Shown here one piece after another: positions 1-7,632 of a stretch of DNA of 41,134 bases. The notes under the pieces were generated by a model. It was not told where the DNA came from. It saw nothing but the letters and a program-made list of their open reading frames with translations, and searched no databases. How positions within the stretch are numbered: position 1 is the first letter of the stretch; every line of letters starts with the position of its first letter. The translations under genes and the position numbers were made by a program. The stretch comes from Candidatus Bathyarchaeota archaeon (GTDB lineage Archaea; Thermoproteota; Bathyarchaeia; Bathyarchaeales; UBA233). The stretch covers positions 1 to 41,134 of the forward strand of contig SMYP01000064.1 in NCBI GenBank assembly GCA_007050895.1. The letters run 5' to 3'.

Positions 1-57
1 TTATAAGTAAACTTAATAGCTTGCCTTGTGTATATCAACGAGAACGGTGAAAAACAC

Positions 58-687
58 ATGGAGGGTTATGGAGCGCAAGCGCAGCAAGGTGGAATAGCCT
101 GGATTCCAGGCGCCACAACAGTCGGAGTTGTATGCAAAGATGGAGTTATCTTGGCTTCTGAAAAGCGCGTTACATACGGTCATCTAGTTATGAGTAAAGG
201 TGGCAAGAAAGTTTTCAAACTAACCAACCAAATAGGAGCAGCTTGCGCGGGACTTGTTGGCGACATGCAAATTCTCACCAGAGAAGTGGAGGCACAAGCC
301 AACCTTTTCAGCATGGACGTTGGACGGCGAATTTCAGTGAGAGCCACCGCCAAGCTCATGTCCAACATTCTCTTTAACCGCCGATATGCGCCATTAATCA
401 CGCAGACAATTGTTGGTGGCTTGGACGATGAAGGGCCATCGCTTTATGTGCTGGACGTTTTGGGCTCGCTGATACCTGACAAGTACGCTGCAGTTGGTTC
501 TGGAACAGAAATGGCCATGGGCGTTTTGGAAGAAATCTACAAGGAAGACCTAACAGTGGAAGAAGCAAAAACGCTGGTTATCCGAGCCATAAAGTCCGCG
601 ATAAGCAGAGACGCCATGAGCGGTGATGGCATAGATTTTCTGATAATAACCAAGGACGGCGTAGCTGAAGAATCAATGAAATTCTAA
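58..687 (+). CDS. psmB: Proteasome beta subunit, non-catalytic (beta1-like) type
   Basis: This is a 20S proteasome beta subunit, a ring component of the self-compartmentalised protease. The fold is clear from the GxxTVGVVCKDG start of the mature domain, the SEKR segment holding Glu17, the KGGKKVF segment holding Lys33, and the C-terminal SGDGID motif. The residue that should be catalytic Thr1 is Ala (codon 112-114), so active-site and autoprocessing function are probably lost, as in the unprocessed PsmB1 of Sulfolobus. A catalytic partner beta subunit must lie elsewhere. I chose ATG 58 over GTG 28 because GGTGA at 46-50 sits 7 nt upstream. A TATA-like stretch lies at the window edge. The alpha subunit is at 14302. 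Confidence 0.93.
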   Translation: MEGYGAQAQQGGIAWIPGATTVGVVCKDGVILASEKRVTYGHLVMSKGGKKVFKLTNQIGAACAGLVGDMQILTREVEAQANLFSMDVGRRISVRATAKLMSNILFNRRYAPLITQTIVGGLDDEGPSLYVLDVLGSLIPDKYAAVGSGTEMAMGVLEEIYKEDLTVEEAKTLVIRAIKSAISRDAMSGDGIDFLIITKDGVAEESMKF

Positions 688-724
688 ATCCGCAAGTTTT
701 TCGACTCAAAATTAAACGCCAATC

Positions 725-733
725 ACAATATAA
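725..733 (+). promoter_or_regulatory. TATA-like element before the AMMECR1 gene
   Basis: The AT-rich stretch ACAATATAA lies about 25 nt before ATG 754, the spacing expected for a leaderless archaeal transcript. No Shine-Dalgarno motif precedes that ATG. Seen in sequence; the promoter role is inferred. Confidence 0.4.
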
Positions 734-753
734 CTCAGTCAAGTGCTGCGGTT

Positions 754-1401
754 ATGCGGCGAGGGTGTGGTTGTTTGGTTTTCGAATTATGTTTGAAAGA
801 AGGAAAATTCTTGGTATACCTTGCGCGGAATGCAGTAAAAGAGTATTTGACGGAAGGGAAAACTGTTACTGCTCCAACAAATACCCCTGAAAAGCTCTTT
901 GAATGTTGCGGGGTTTTCGTTACTATAAACAGATTGGAAGAAGGTGCGAAGAGGCTTAGAGGTTGCATAGGTTATCCTTATCCTACAAGTCCACTCGTTG
1001 AGGCGGTTATTGATTCTGCTATTAACGCAGCTACACGAGATCCTAGGTTTTATCCGCTTTCTTCCAGCGAGCTTCGTGACGTGGTTTTTGAGGTTAGCGT
1101 GCTTACTCCGCCTGAAAACGTAGAAGTTGGGAATCCTAGGGAATATCTGTCTAAAATTAAAATAGGCGAAGACGGCTTGATCGTTGAGAAAGGGAGTTAC
1201 AAAGGGTTGCTTTTACCCCAAGTGCCTGTTGAATGGGAGTGGGACGAAGAAGAATTTCTATGCCAATGTTGCGTCAAGGCTGGGTTACCTCCAGACAGTT
1301 GGTTGATTGAAGGCGCTAAAATATACAAGTTCCAAGCCATAATCTTCGAAGAAGAAACTCCTCAAGGCGAAGTTAGACGCTTGACCCCCAGCGAAAAATA
1401 A
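754..1401 (+). CDS. AMMECR1 domain protein
   Basis: This 215-residue protein belongs to the AMMECR1 family, which is widespread in archaea and eukaryotes and has no settled biochemical function. Diagnostic segments are [10 protein letters not shown] (around residue 70), the DPRFYPLS region, and the C-terminal [10 protein letters not shown]...[12 protein letters not shown] block. Length is normal for the family. ATG 754 fits a leaderless start about 25 nt after a TATA-like box; TTG 793 (LKEGKFLV...) is an alternative that matches the usual family N-terminus. Its position beside psmB is conserved enough in archaea to note but does not define a role. It converges on the glycosyltransferase with 15 nt between stops. 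Confidence 0.9.
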   Translation: MRRGCGCLVFELCLKEGKFLVYLARNAVKEYLTEGKTVTAPTNTPEKLFECCGVFVTINRLEEGAKRLRGCIGYPYPTSPLVEAVIDSAINAATRDPRFYPLSSSELRDVVFEVSVLTPPENVEVGNPREYLSKIKIGEDGLIVEKGSYKGLLLPQVPVEWEWDEEEFLCQCCVKAGLPPDSWLIEGAKIYKFQAIIFEEETPQGEVRRLTPSEK

Positions 1402-1416
1402 GGAGTAAGTCTTGTT

Positions 1417-2553
1417 CTATACTGCGTTTTCGATTATTTCCACTGCACGGTTTAAACCTTTGAATTTGTGGGAGAACGCGTTCAACCTTTTGACATTTCT
1501 CGTGAAGAGCTGGTGTTCCTCTTCAATCTTCTTGACGCCAACCTTCAGCTCTTGTTTGTTTTTCACGGATATTGAACATTTCATTTTTTGAAGTTTCGCA
1601 GCGTTTCCCATTTGCTCTGGTTGAGTTGGGATGCATATGCTTGGCTTTCCATATTTTATCGTTTCAAAGCATGTTCTGTGTCCGCCACTGAAAATGATTA
1701 ATTTGGCGTTTTTGAGGGCTTCTTCCCGTTCTCGCGTAGATAACCATGCACTTATCTGGCATTTGCCTCTTTTTATGCTGGTTTTTTCGTTGGGTGTTCC
1801 TAAACTGACTATGCTTTTTGTTTCAATTTCTTCAAGCACGGGCAGTATCATCTGAATTAATTTGGTTCTTGTTCCGTATGGTCCGCTTATTGGAGCGAAA
1901 ACGTGCTCTTCTATCCCTTGCGTGTAAGTGATGTCGAGAAAGTTACCTACAAACTCCGTTTTTTCGCTTATTCCTATGCTTTCCAAGTCGCCTATGTTGT
2001 ATTCACTGACGGTATACGGGGGTGGATTATCAGGTATTATTATTTTCCGGCATGTTTTCACGTATCTTTCGACGAAGCGCTCGCCAGGATTGAGCAATGT
2101 GGAAAAGCCATAACTTGGTCTTATCAGGTTCGCTATGTAGACCGCTGGAAACTTCCATCTTGAAGCCATACGAAGCGCGTGCAAGTCACCATCTGCGATT
2201 ATCAGGTCTGGCTTGATTTTTCGGATGTGCCTTCTTAGGTCATAATATCGTTTTACGGTTTCCATTGCGGCTGAGGTTTTTATTTCGAATTTGTCTTTCT
2301 CATAATTGAAAACTGGAAGAGGTGCCAAAATGTTGATGAGTGATGCTGAAGCAACTATTCCGCTCGCATTTTCGTACCAAGCCACAGGCGTGCAAGGGTA
2401 AACATTCCTAAACTTCTTCTGCAAAAGATCATATGCTTTACCACCTGAAAAAAAGAATAATTCATGACCTTCTTCTTGCAGTTTTTTGCCTAACGGTATA
2501 ATTCGGGAAACATGTCCTAAACCGAGTTCAGAGCAGCAAAGCATCAGTCGCAT
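1417..2553 (-). CDS. MurG/UDP-glycosyltransferase-like protein (MJ1255 type)
   Basis: This protein of about 378 residues looks like a GT-B glycosyltransferase of the MurG/GT28 kind, close to the archaeal MJ1255 family. Visible signs are the N-terminal GLGHVSR glycine/His turn of the acceptor domain, DLIIADGD near residue 125, and the C-terminal nucleotide-sugar site SGGHRTCFETIKYGKP followed by Q-P-E-Q, where MurG-like enzymes bind the UDP sugar. Sugar and acceptor cannot be told from sequence; a lipid or surface glycan is plausible. ATG 2553 is preferred over GTG 2562 because an AT-rich TATA-like stretch lies about 25-35 nt upstream (2578-2592). Confidence 0.75.
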   Translation of the reverse strand: MRLMLCCSELGLGHVSRIIPLGKKLQEEGHELFFFSGGKAYDLLQKKFRNVYPCTPVAWYENASGIVASASLINILAPLPVFNYEKDKFEIKTSAAMETVKRYYDLRRHIRKIKPDLIIADGDLHALRMASRWKFPAVYIANLIRPSYGFSTLLNPGERFVERYVKTCRKIIIPDNPPPYTVSEYNIGDLESIGISEKTEFVGNFLDITYTQGIEEHVFAPISGPYGTRTKLIQMILPVLEEIETKSIVSLGTPNEKTSIKRGKCQISAWLSTREREEALKNAKLIIFSGGHRTCFETIKYGKPSICIPTQPEQMGNAAKLQKMKCSISVKNKQELKVGVKKIEEEHQLFTRNVKRLNAFSHKFKGLNRAVEIIENAV

Positions 2554-2726
2554 GATATTCACAAGTAAACATCTGGATTTATTTTATTTATCCCCTGTTT
2601 TTAGAAACGACAAGGAGAACCCCCTGAATTTCTTGCTGGAGCGTGATTAGACTTGCGTATGAGACTGTTTTGATGCGATACAGTTTAATTTCACCACTTT
2701 TCTCATATTGTTACGGTGTCTGTACT

Positions 2727-3020
2727 TTGCAAGTTTCAATTCGCTTTTTCACCAGCCTAAGAGAACTCATCGGCAAGAAAGAGGAAACACTTGCATTTCC
2801 GCAGGGAGCGTCTGTGACCGTGGACATGGTTCTCAGTTCGCTGGTGAAGCTTTACGGCAAACCTTTCGTTGAATATATTTATAATCACAAGACTGGAGAG
2901 GTGAAAGGGTTTCTTCAGCTTCTAGTGAATGGAAAAAGCATCGCAACTCTTAGTGGGTTGAAGACAGAACTGGCAACTGGTGATGTCTTGGCTATTTTAC
3001 CTCCAGTTGGCGGCGGATAA
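2727..3020 (+). CDS. MoaD/ThiS/SAMP-type ubiquitin-like sulfur carrier
   Basis: This is a beta-grasp protein ending in the di-glycine tail PPVGGG, the site that is adenylated and thiocarboxylated in MoaD, ThiS and the small archaeal modifier proteins. The N-terminus LQVSIRFFTSLREL matches MoaD. The frame stays open back to GTG 2643, but TTG 2727 is preferred: GGTG at 2715-2718 is spaced 8 nt from it and it gives the normal length (97 residues). It could feed molybdopterin synthesis, tRNA thiolation or protein conjugation; no E1-like partner is in the window. Confidence 0.8.
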   Translation: MQVSIRFFTSLRELIGKKEETLAFPQGASVTVDMVLSSLVKLYGKPFVEYIYNHKTGEVKGFLQLLVNGKSIATLSGLKTELATGDVLAILPPVGGG

Positions 3021-3076
3021 ACAACAACTCAATGCCAAAAATTGTAAACTTACCGACTTTTTCTTGGAAGTAAAGG

Positions 3077-4861
3077 CTAGAAACCACCCCAGAAGGGAGT
3101 TTTCTTTTGCATTATCTTCACATAATCCCTGAGAACTTCCTTTTCCTCATCGGAAAGCTTGTTCGCGTGTGACTGCATCAAAGCCTTAGCGTCAGACTCC
3201 GTCACCTTAACATAGAGAATGTCCTTCTCGAAAATATGCCTGCCTATGATAGGCTTATCCATCGACACAGCAACTTGCATACCTTTCTTAGCTTCAGATA
3301 CTGCTTTGCCCTTGTCTTGAATCTGTTGCACGACGCCCACATCTGCGCCATCTTCTTCTCTCATGAGCGCGTATTTCGATTTAAGCTGACCTCCCAAGAT
3401 TTCCACGCCAAATATGGCTGGTTTTGCTCTTCGAAAAACAAAACCGGGCATAATCAAGATTTTTCCAGGCTTGACTAATTTTTCAAATTCAAGCTCCGAT
3501 TTAGCCTCACGGGTTGATTTGAACCATTCCAGGTAATTGTCAATAAGATTATAGATTATTTGATCTTTAAAAACTTGAACGTCAGTGTTAGATGCCTCTT
3601 CTTCGGCGTCTGGCAAAACTTTAACATTGAAAGCTAAAACCGCTCCGAACAATGGTTCATGCGCCTTCACTACTGAGGCTTCAACAACGTCACGTTTGGA
3701 AACATCGCCCACATCTGCGATCCTAACAGGAATATTGTTTTGTTTTAAGATTTCAGCAATGGCTTCCAATGACCCTAACGTGTCGGTCTTCAGAACTATG
3801 CCTTTAACATCAGTTCCGATTCGGATTTGTTCAAGTTCTTCAACCACAAGTTTAACATACTTAGCGGGGTCTTCACCCGAAGGAACAGCATATAAAGGTG
3901 CTCCTGCAAGTGCACCTTCTAAATCTGACGCAACCACTTTTACGCCTGCTGCCGCAAAAATACAGCCAACTGCAGTGAACCTGTCGCGTGGATCTCTGAT
4001 TTCATCTAGAGGCTTCGGTACAAGAATCGTCCTTATGTGGGTTATAATCGGCTTCTCTTTGCCGCCTACTACTATTAAATCGTCCTTTTCCAGCGTGCCA
4101 TCATAAATTATGCAGTTAAGCGTTAATCCCAAGCCGGGCTCCTCCTTAACTTCGAGAACGGAACCCTTCGCTGGACCTTCTGTGGTCTGAAGCCGTTTCT
4201 TCAAGTATTGTTGTGCCAAGCCGACGAGAACCATCATGAGCTCAGTCATGCCCTCGCCAGTCTTTGCACTGGTGGGAACCAACGCGATCGTAGATGTGAA
4301 ATCTTTAATTTGATCAAAACGGTTCGTACGAAATCCTTCACGTGAGAAAGCACCCATAACCTCATAGAGTTTGTTGTCCAAATTCTCTTTAACAAATGCG
4401 TCCTGAACCGCATAAGACTTCAAAAAGGATGTCACTTGCTGTGGCTTCCAACCTGGGACACGGTCAATTTTGTTTACAGCAACAATGAATGGTGTTTTGC
4501 GGGCTTTCAAGATTTCAATGCACTCGCAAGTTTGCGCCTCAAACCCTTTCAGCACGTCAACAACAAGAATGGCTATGTCAGCTACGCTACCCCCTCTCCG
4601 CCTTAGATTAGTGAAAGCCTCATGCCCAGGAGTATCAACAATAAGCAAACCAGGAATTTGAATGTCCCCTTTAAGCATTGAGAGAAAAGGACCAATTAAC
4701 TGCTTAAGCGTTTCAACAGGGAAAAAACTAGCTCCTATATGTTGCGTTATGCCGCCTGCTTCTCTCGCCTGAACACTTGTTCGTCTAATCTTGTCCAAAA
4801 GCAAAGTCTTGCCAGTATCCACATGTCCTAGAACGCATACTATGGGCTGACGGATGGGCAT
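3077..4861 (-). CDS. infB: Translation initiation factor aIF5B (IF2 homologue)
   Basis: aIF5B is the GTPase that promotes ribosomal subunit joining and stabilises initiator tRNA. The 594-residue length is normal for the archaeal form, which lacks the eukaryotic N-terminal extension. The GTPase domain opens with GHVDTGKT (residues 12-19), then DTPGHEAF (about 76) and NKID (about 129). These are followed by the beta-barrel II, the alpha-beta-alpha domain III (GLGLTLNCIIYDGTLEKDD, then SLEAIAEIL) and the C-terminal barrel that binds Met-tRNA. It is a single-gene unit converging on the MoaD-like gene. No intein is seen. Confidence 0.97.
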   Translation of the reverse strand: MPIRQPIVCVLGHVDTGKTLLLDKIRRTSVQAREAGGITQHIGASFFPVETLKQLIGPFLSMLKGDIQIPGLLIVDTPGHEAFTNLRRRGGSVADIAILVVDVLKGFEAQTCECIEILKARKTPFIVAVNKIDRVPGWKPQQVTSFLKSYAVQDAFVKENLDNKLYEVMGAFSREGFRTNRFDQIKDFTSTIALVPTSAKTGEGMTELMMVLVGLAQQYLKKRLQTTEGPAKGSVLEVKEEPGLGLTLNCIIYDGTLEKDDLIVVGGKEKPIITHIRTILVPKPLDEIRDPRDRFTAVGCIFAAAGVKVVASDLEGALAGAPLYAVPSGEDPAKYVKLVVEELEQIRIGTDVKGIVLKTDTLGSLEAIAEILKQNNIPVRIADVGDVSKRDVVEASVVKAHEPLFGAVLAFNVKVLPDAEEEASNTDVQVFKDQIIYNLIDNYLEWFKSTREAKSELEFEKLVKPGKILIMPGFVFRRAKPAIFGVEILGGQLKSKYALMREEDGADVGVVQQIQDKGKAVSEAKKGMQVAVSMDKPIIGRHIFEKDILYVKVTESDAKALMQSHANKLSDEEKEVLRDYVKIMQKKTPFWGGF

Positions 4862-4989
4862 TGGAATTTATCCTTCTGTTTTTGTTACGCATAAGCTCGA
4901 CTGACCGAAAAATAATGAGGTTTAGGTTAATAAACACTCAGCCTAAAGTTGGACAATATTTTTAAGTTGGCTGCAACCGTTGAAGCTTT

Positions 4990-4996
4990 GAGGTGA
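4990..4996 (+). promoter_or_regulatory. Shine-Dalgarno GAGGTGA pointing to a non-canonical start
   Basis: The perfect ribosome binding motif GAGGTGA ends 6 nt before ATC 5003. Its last three bases are an in-frame TGA, so translation cannot begin further upstream. The placement supports initiation at ATC 5003 (or ATT 4997), not at TTG 5033. Confidence 0.6.
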
Positions 4997-5002
4997 ATTA
5001 GT

Positions 5003-5320
5003 ATCCCTTATTGCACTAAGTGTGGTGCTCTTTTGAAAGAAGATGACAAGTTCTGTCCTGTTTGCGGCGCGTCAGCAGCCAAAGTCACCCGAGAAGAATA
5101 TACTGTTTCATCAAGCAACCTCATTGACCGCATAGGCGAAATCCTCCATGAAGGAAACGTTATAAGAATAATCGTGAAGGACGAGAAAGGAAAACAACTG
5201 CTTGAAATTCCAGCTACCGTAGGGGTAATAGGCGTTGTCATAGCTCCTTGGTTGGCAGCCCTAGGCGTAATAGCCGCATTGGTTGCCAACTGCACAATAA
5301 TAGTAGAGAGAAGAGAGTAG
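5003..5320 (+). CDS. Zinc-ribbon DUF4342-like membrane-associated protein, probable AUC start
   Basis: This small protein has an N-terminal zinc ribbon with two knuckles (YCTKCG and FCPVCG) followed by a DUF4342-like segment: LIDRIGEILHEGNVIRIIVKDE, then a hydrophobic stretch TVGVIGVVIAPWLAALGVIAALVA and a charged tail. Function is unknown for the family. The first CxxC lies upstream of the only canonical start in frame (TTG 5033), so the true start is probably ATC 5003, 6 nt after GAGGTGA; ATT 4997 is the other option. It ends 3 nt from the convergent membrane-protein gene. A TATA-like AATATTTTTAAG lies around 4953-4964. Confidence 0.75.
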   Translation: MPYCTKCGALLKEDDKFCPVCGASAAKVTREEYTVSSSNLIDRIGEILHEGNVIRIIVKDEKGKQLLEIPATVGVIGVVIAPWLAALGVIAALVANCTIIVERRE

Positions 5321-5323
5321 GGC

Positions 5324-5521
5324 TTATTCTGGCGGCTTGACAACGAGTAGGAACAAGCCTATAAGTAAGACTACGATTCCTAAGAAACCGAAAAGCCCTG
5401 TGAAACCACCAAGAGCAGTGCTGGTTAGAGTAAAGTATAGGAATAGAGCGCCTATTATCGTGAGAATAAGTCCGAAAAACTTCTCTGCTAGTGATACCCA
5501 GAACGTGTCTCCTTCGCTCAT
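5324..5521 (-). CDS. Small two-helix membrane protein
   Basis: A 65-residue protein with two predicted transmembrane helices (about residues 13-33 and 38-60) separated by a Gly-rich turn (GGFTGLFG), ending in VVKPPE. I do not recognise the family. The frame is open further upstream (to 5569), but ATG 5521, reading MSEGDTFWVS, is the better start because GGAAG lies about 10 nt before it and the upstream residues look unstructured. It is convergent with the zinc-ribbon gene, whose product is also hydrophobic at its C-terminal half. Confidence 0.6.
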   Translation of the reverse strand: MSEGDTFWVSLAEKFFGLILTIIGALFLYFTLTSTALGGFTGLFGFLGIVVLLIGLFLLVVKPPE

Positions 5522-5612
5522 GCCCGTTTCTTCCTTTCTTTTTAATGTGTTTTCTACATAAAATAGCAACAGTTATTTTATGCTTTCGATTAGAGACTCT
5601 TATTATCTACGA

Positions 5613-5690
5613 CTTGACGTAACTTATTAGTTTTTTATGGTGCTGTGGAGCAGCCGTTTCTAATAAGACAACTAATATCATTATGTCAAG
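5613..5690. repeat. Two-tier inverted repeat between minus-strand genes
   Basis: The outer arms CTTGACGTAA (5613-5622) and TTATGTCAAG (5681-5690) pair at 9 of 10 positions. The inner arms CTTATTAG (5623-5630) and CTAATAAG (5660-5667) pair perfectly. A smaller GCTG/CAGC pair lies in the loop. It covers the stop codon of the TyrRS-like gene and the leader of the small membrane protein gene, so it could be a 3' structure or an operator. Confidence 0.5.
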
Positions 5691-7122
5691 CAATGCTTCG
5701 AAAGAAGCGACGCTCTTCAGTAAGGGATAGACGGATACGAATTGTGTTTTTGTTTCCATATATAATGTACTTGTGAAGTTTTCGTCCTTCAGGAATCCTA
5801 TCTACCAAACCACATTTCACAAGCGTCTCCAAGTTTCTCCAAAGTCCTTTTTTAGCTCCTTTTTTCAACCCCATTTTCTCAAACAGTTCATTAACAGTCA
5901 TTGGTGAACCATGTTTTTGGTAATGCTTCGCAAGTTCACTTAGAATCTGTCTATTCCGCTCAGAACCTAAAGCATCCAGAGTTTTCTCAGTTAATTCTTC
6001 TGGAACAAACAAGCTTTCATGAGTGCCAAGAATTGTTTCCATAGATTGGTAATACGGCTTTATGAACTCCCAATAACACTTCAGAACGAGGCGCTTCAGC
6101 TCCCGGGATGCCAATTCATTTTCCATGTATTTATTTCCAGTGAATTTATTCCAAATCGCTTCGCAATCTTTCATTTGGGACGCTTTAACAAACGGGTGAA
6201 TTATATTTCGCAAAAGATAATCAAGAAATTTCATGGAAACATTTTCCCGCTCATAGATCTTTCGGCTGATGTCACTGTAAGAGTCGCTTATGAACAAGGT
6301 TTCATCTGGATTCAGATCCCTTGAGTGTAAGTACCTCATTAGGCTCCCCGACACGGCAACAGGGTCAGGTAAAACAATGGTTGCTGGATATTCAATGCCT
6401 TGATCTTCACAGATCATTCTTTTAAGAACTGAGAGCCCCGCATTTGACTTGTCAAAAATATTATATGAAGCTCCCAAATACCCTAGGGACTCCAAACCCC
6501 AGCTCACGTAAGGGTATTTTTTGATTTCTGTTGCCAGCTTATTTCTCTCGAAGAGGTAAATGCTGAGAAGCTCTTTCTCGTAACGTGTGAGCGGGTACGT
6601 TTTTTCTTTGAACCGAACAGCTTTTGTTTCAAGAAGCTTCTCTGGCGTGTTAATTTGCCCAAGAATTGCTTGCAGGCTTTTCTCAAATTCGAGTATTCTC
6701 AATATGCTGTAGACATCTCTTTGAATTTCAATCCTATCTTCAACAATTACTACCCGTGCACTTGGAGTAAATATTCCTTGAAAGAAGTTATGTGCTTCTG
6801 CAACTCTTTCCCTGATATCTCCCCTGTGATAACCACGACCGATATCTCGCAGAGCTCCAATATACACAACGGGATTCACTGAATATCCGCTGCGTATCAA
6901 GTGTTCTGTGAAAAACAGTGGAAAAAAATGTTTGAGTTGTGCTACCTCCAAATCGGCGTGAAACGCAACGACGATTACAGAATTTAGTTTCCGTCTTTTC
7001 CAATGCTCACCTACGCCTTCAATAACCCGAATACTTCCCATCTCGGGAAATCTCTGTTCGAACCATTTTTGAGTCAATAATGGTAGAGGAACGGCTTCTT
7101 TTATCTTGTCTTGGTTACCCAT
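5686..7122 (-). CDS. Degenerate TyrRS-like class I synthetase fold fused to a winged helix
   Basis: This 478-residue protein resembles archaeal tyrosyl-tRNA synthetase by eye. Residues 46-150 follow the Rossmann half, including GDIRERVAEAHNFFQGIF and DRIEIQRDVYSILRILE. Residues 204-313 follow the second half, and residues 335-357 (ENELASRELKRLV...FIKPYY) match the TyrRS C-terminal helices. A helical insert sits near 155-200. The catalytic motifs are eroded: the IHLGH position reads AQLKH (61-65) and the KMSSS position reads AVSGS (256-260). A winged helix follows (about 386-455). I infer a non-synthetase, possibly a tRNA- or nucleotide-sensing regulator. The ATG is preceded by GAGGTT. The homology call is moderately sure; the function is unknown. 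Confidence 0.65.
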   Translation of the reverse strand: MGNQDKIKEAVPLPLLTQKWFEQRFPEMGSIRVIEGVGEHWKRRKLNSVIVVAFHADLEVAQLKHFFPLFFTEHLIRSGYSVNPVVYIGALRDIGRGYHRGDIRERVAEAHNFFQGIFTPSARVVIVEDRIEIQRDVYSILRILEFEKSLQAILGQINTPEKLLETKAVRFKEKTYPLTRYEKELLSIYLFERNKLATEIKKYPYVSWGLESLGYLGASYNIFDKSNAGLSVLKRMICEDQGIEYPATIVLPDPVAVSGSLMRYLHSRDLNPDETLFISDSYSDISRKIYERENVSMKFLDYLLRNIIHPFVKASQMKDCEAIWNKFTGNKYMENELASRELKRLVLKCYWEFIKPYYQSMETILGTHESLFVPEELTEKTLDALGSERNRQILSELAKHYQKHGSPMTVNELFEKMGLKKGAKKGLWRNLETLVKCGLVDRIPEGRKLHKYIIYGNKNTIRIRLSLTEERRFFRSIA

Positions 7123-7341
7123 TTTCAGAACCTCGTTTTCGATTGTTACATTTACTCCGTTTATTAGAGATTATAGTAACTATGATTGTAACTGAATCCG
7201 AATACATTAACTTTTCCTTGATTATATTTAAGTTTGAGTAATATTTAATGTGACTAAAATCAAAATGTGCTCTCTTTCTTAACCTTAAAGAATAATCCTC
7301 CCTCTCAGGTATGATATTGTGGCAAAAAAGAGGTTTATCCA

Positions 7342-7536
7342 ATGGAAGCAATAACTCACCGAGACGCGAAAGAAATCAAAAACGGAATAGTCAACATACA
7401 CAGATTACTTGAACTAAGAAAACTACATATAAGACGCATCAATGCGGGAAGTATGTGCGACTCCTGCAAGAGCTTCTGCCAAGAGCTAGGGCTGCAAAAG
7501 CAAACTAGAGACTTCATAAAAAAATACCCTATGTAA
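7342..7536 (+). CDS. Small basic protein with CxxCxxxC motif, unknown function
   Basis: A 64-residue basic, mostly helical protein with three cysteines (C39, C42, C46; MCDSCKSFC) that could bind a metal. I do not recognise the family. Support for a real gene is the GAGGT motif about 7 nt before the ATG and a hairpin just after the stop. It is divergent from the TyrRS-like gene and convergent with top6A. Confidence 0.5.
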   Translation: MEAITHRDAKEIKNGIVNIHRLLELRKLHIRRINAGSMCDSCKSFCQELGLQKQTRDFIKKYPM

Positions 7537-7548
7537 AATACCGTAAAC

Positions 7549-7578
7549 ACCCATGAATTTCTCGACGTCGTCATGGGT
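7549..7578. terminator. Hairpin between convergent genes
   Basis: The perfect 8-bp arms ACCCATGA (7549-7556) and TCATGGGT (7571-7578) enclose a 14-nt loop, 12 nt after the stop of the 64-residue ORF and before the top6A stop. Location suggests a 3'-end structure; there is no strong T-run, so a termination role is tentative. Confidence 0.4.
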
Positions 7579-7632
7579 CTTTGATATTACCTAAATACTG
7601 GGGTTGACACATTATACGAGCAGCAACATAAC

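Noticed and set aside
7115..7351. 78-codon minus-strand frame in the divergent gap
   Set aside because: Overlaps the TyrRS-like promoter and the opposite small gene, low-complexity product, no ribosome site.
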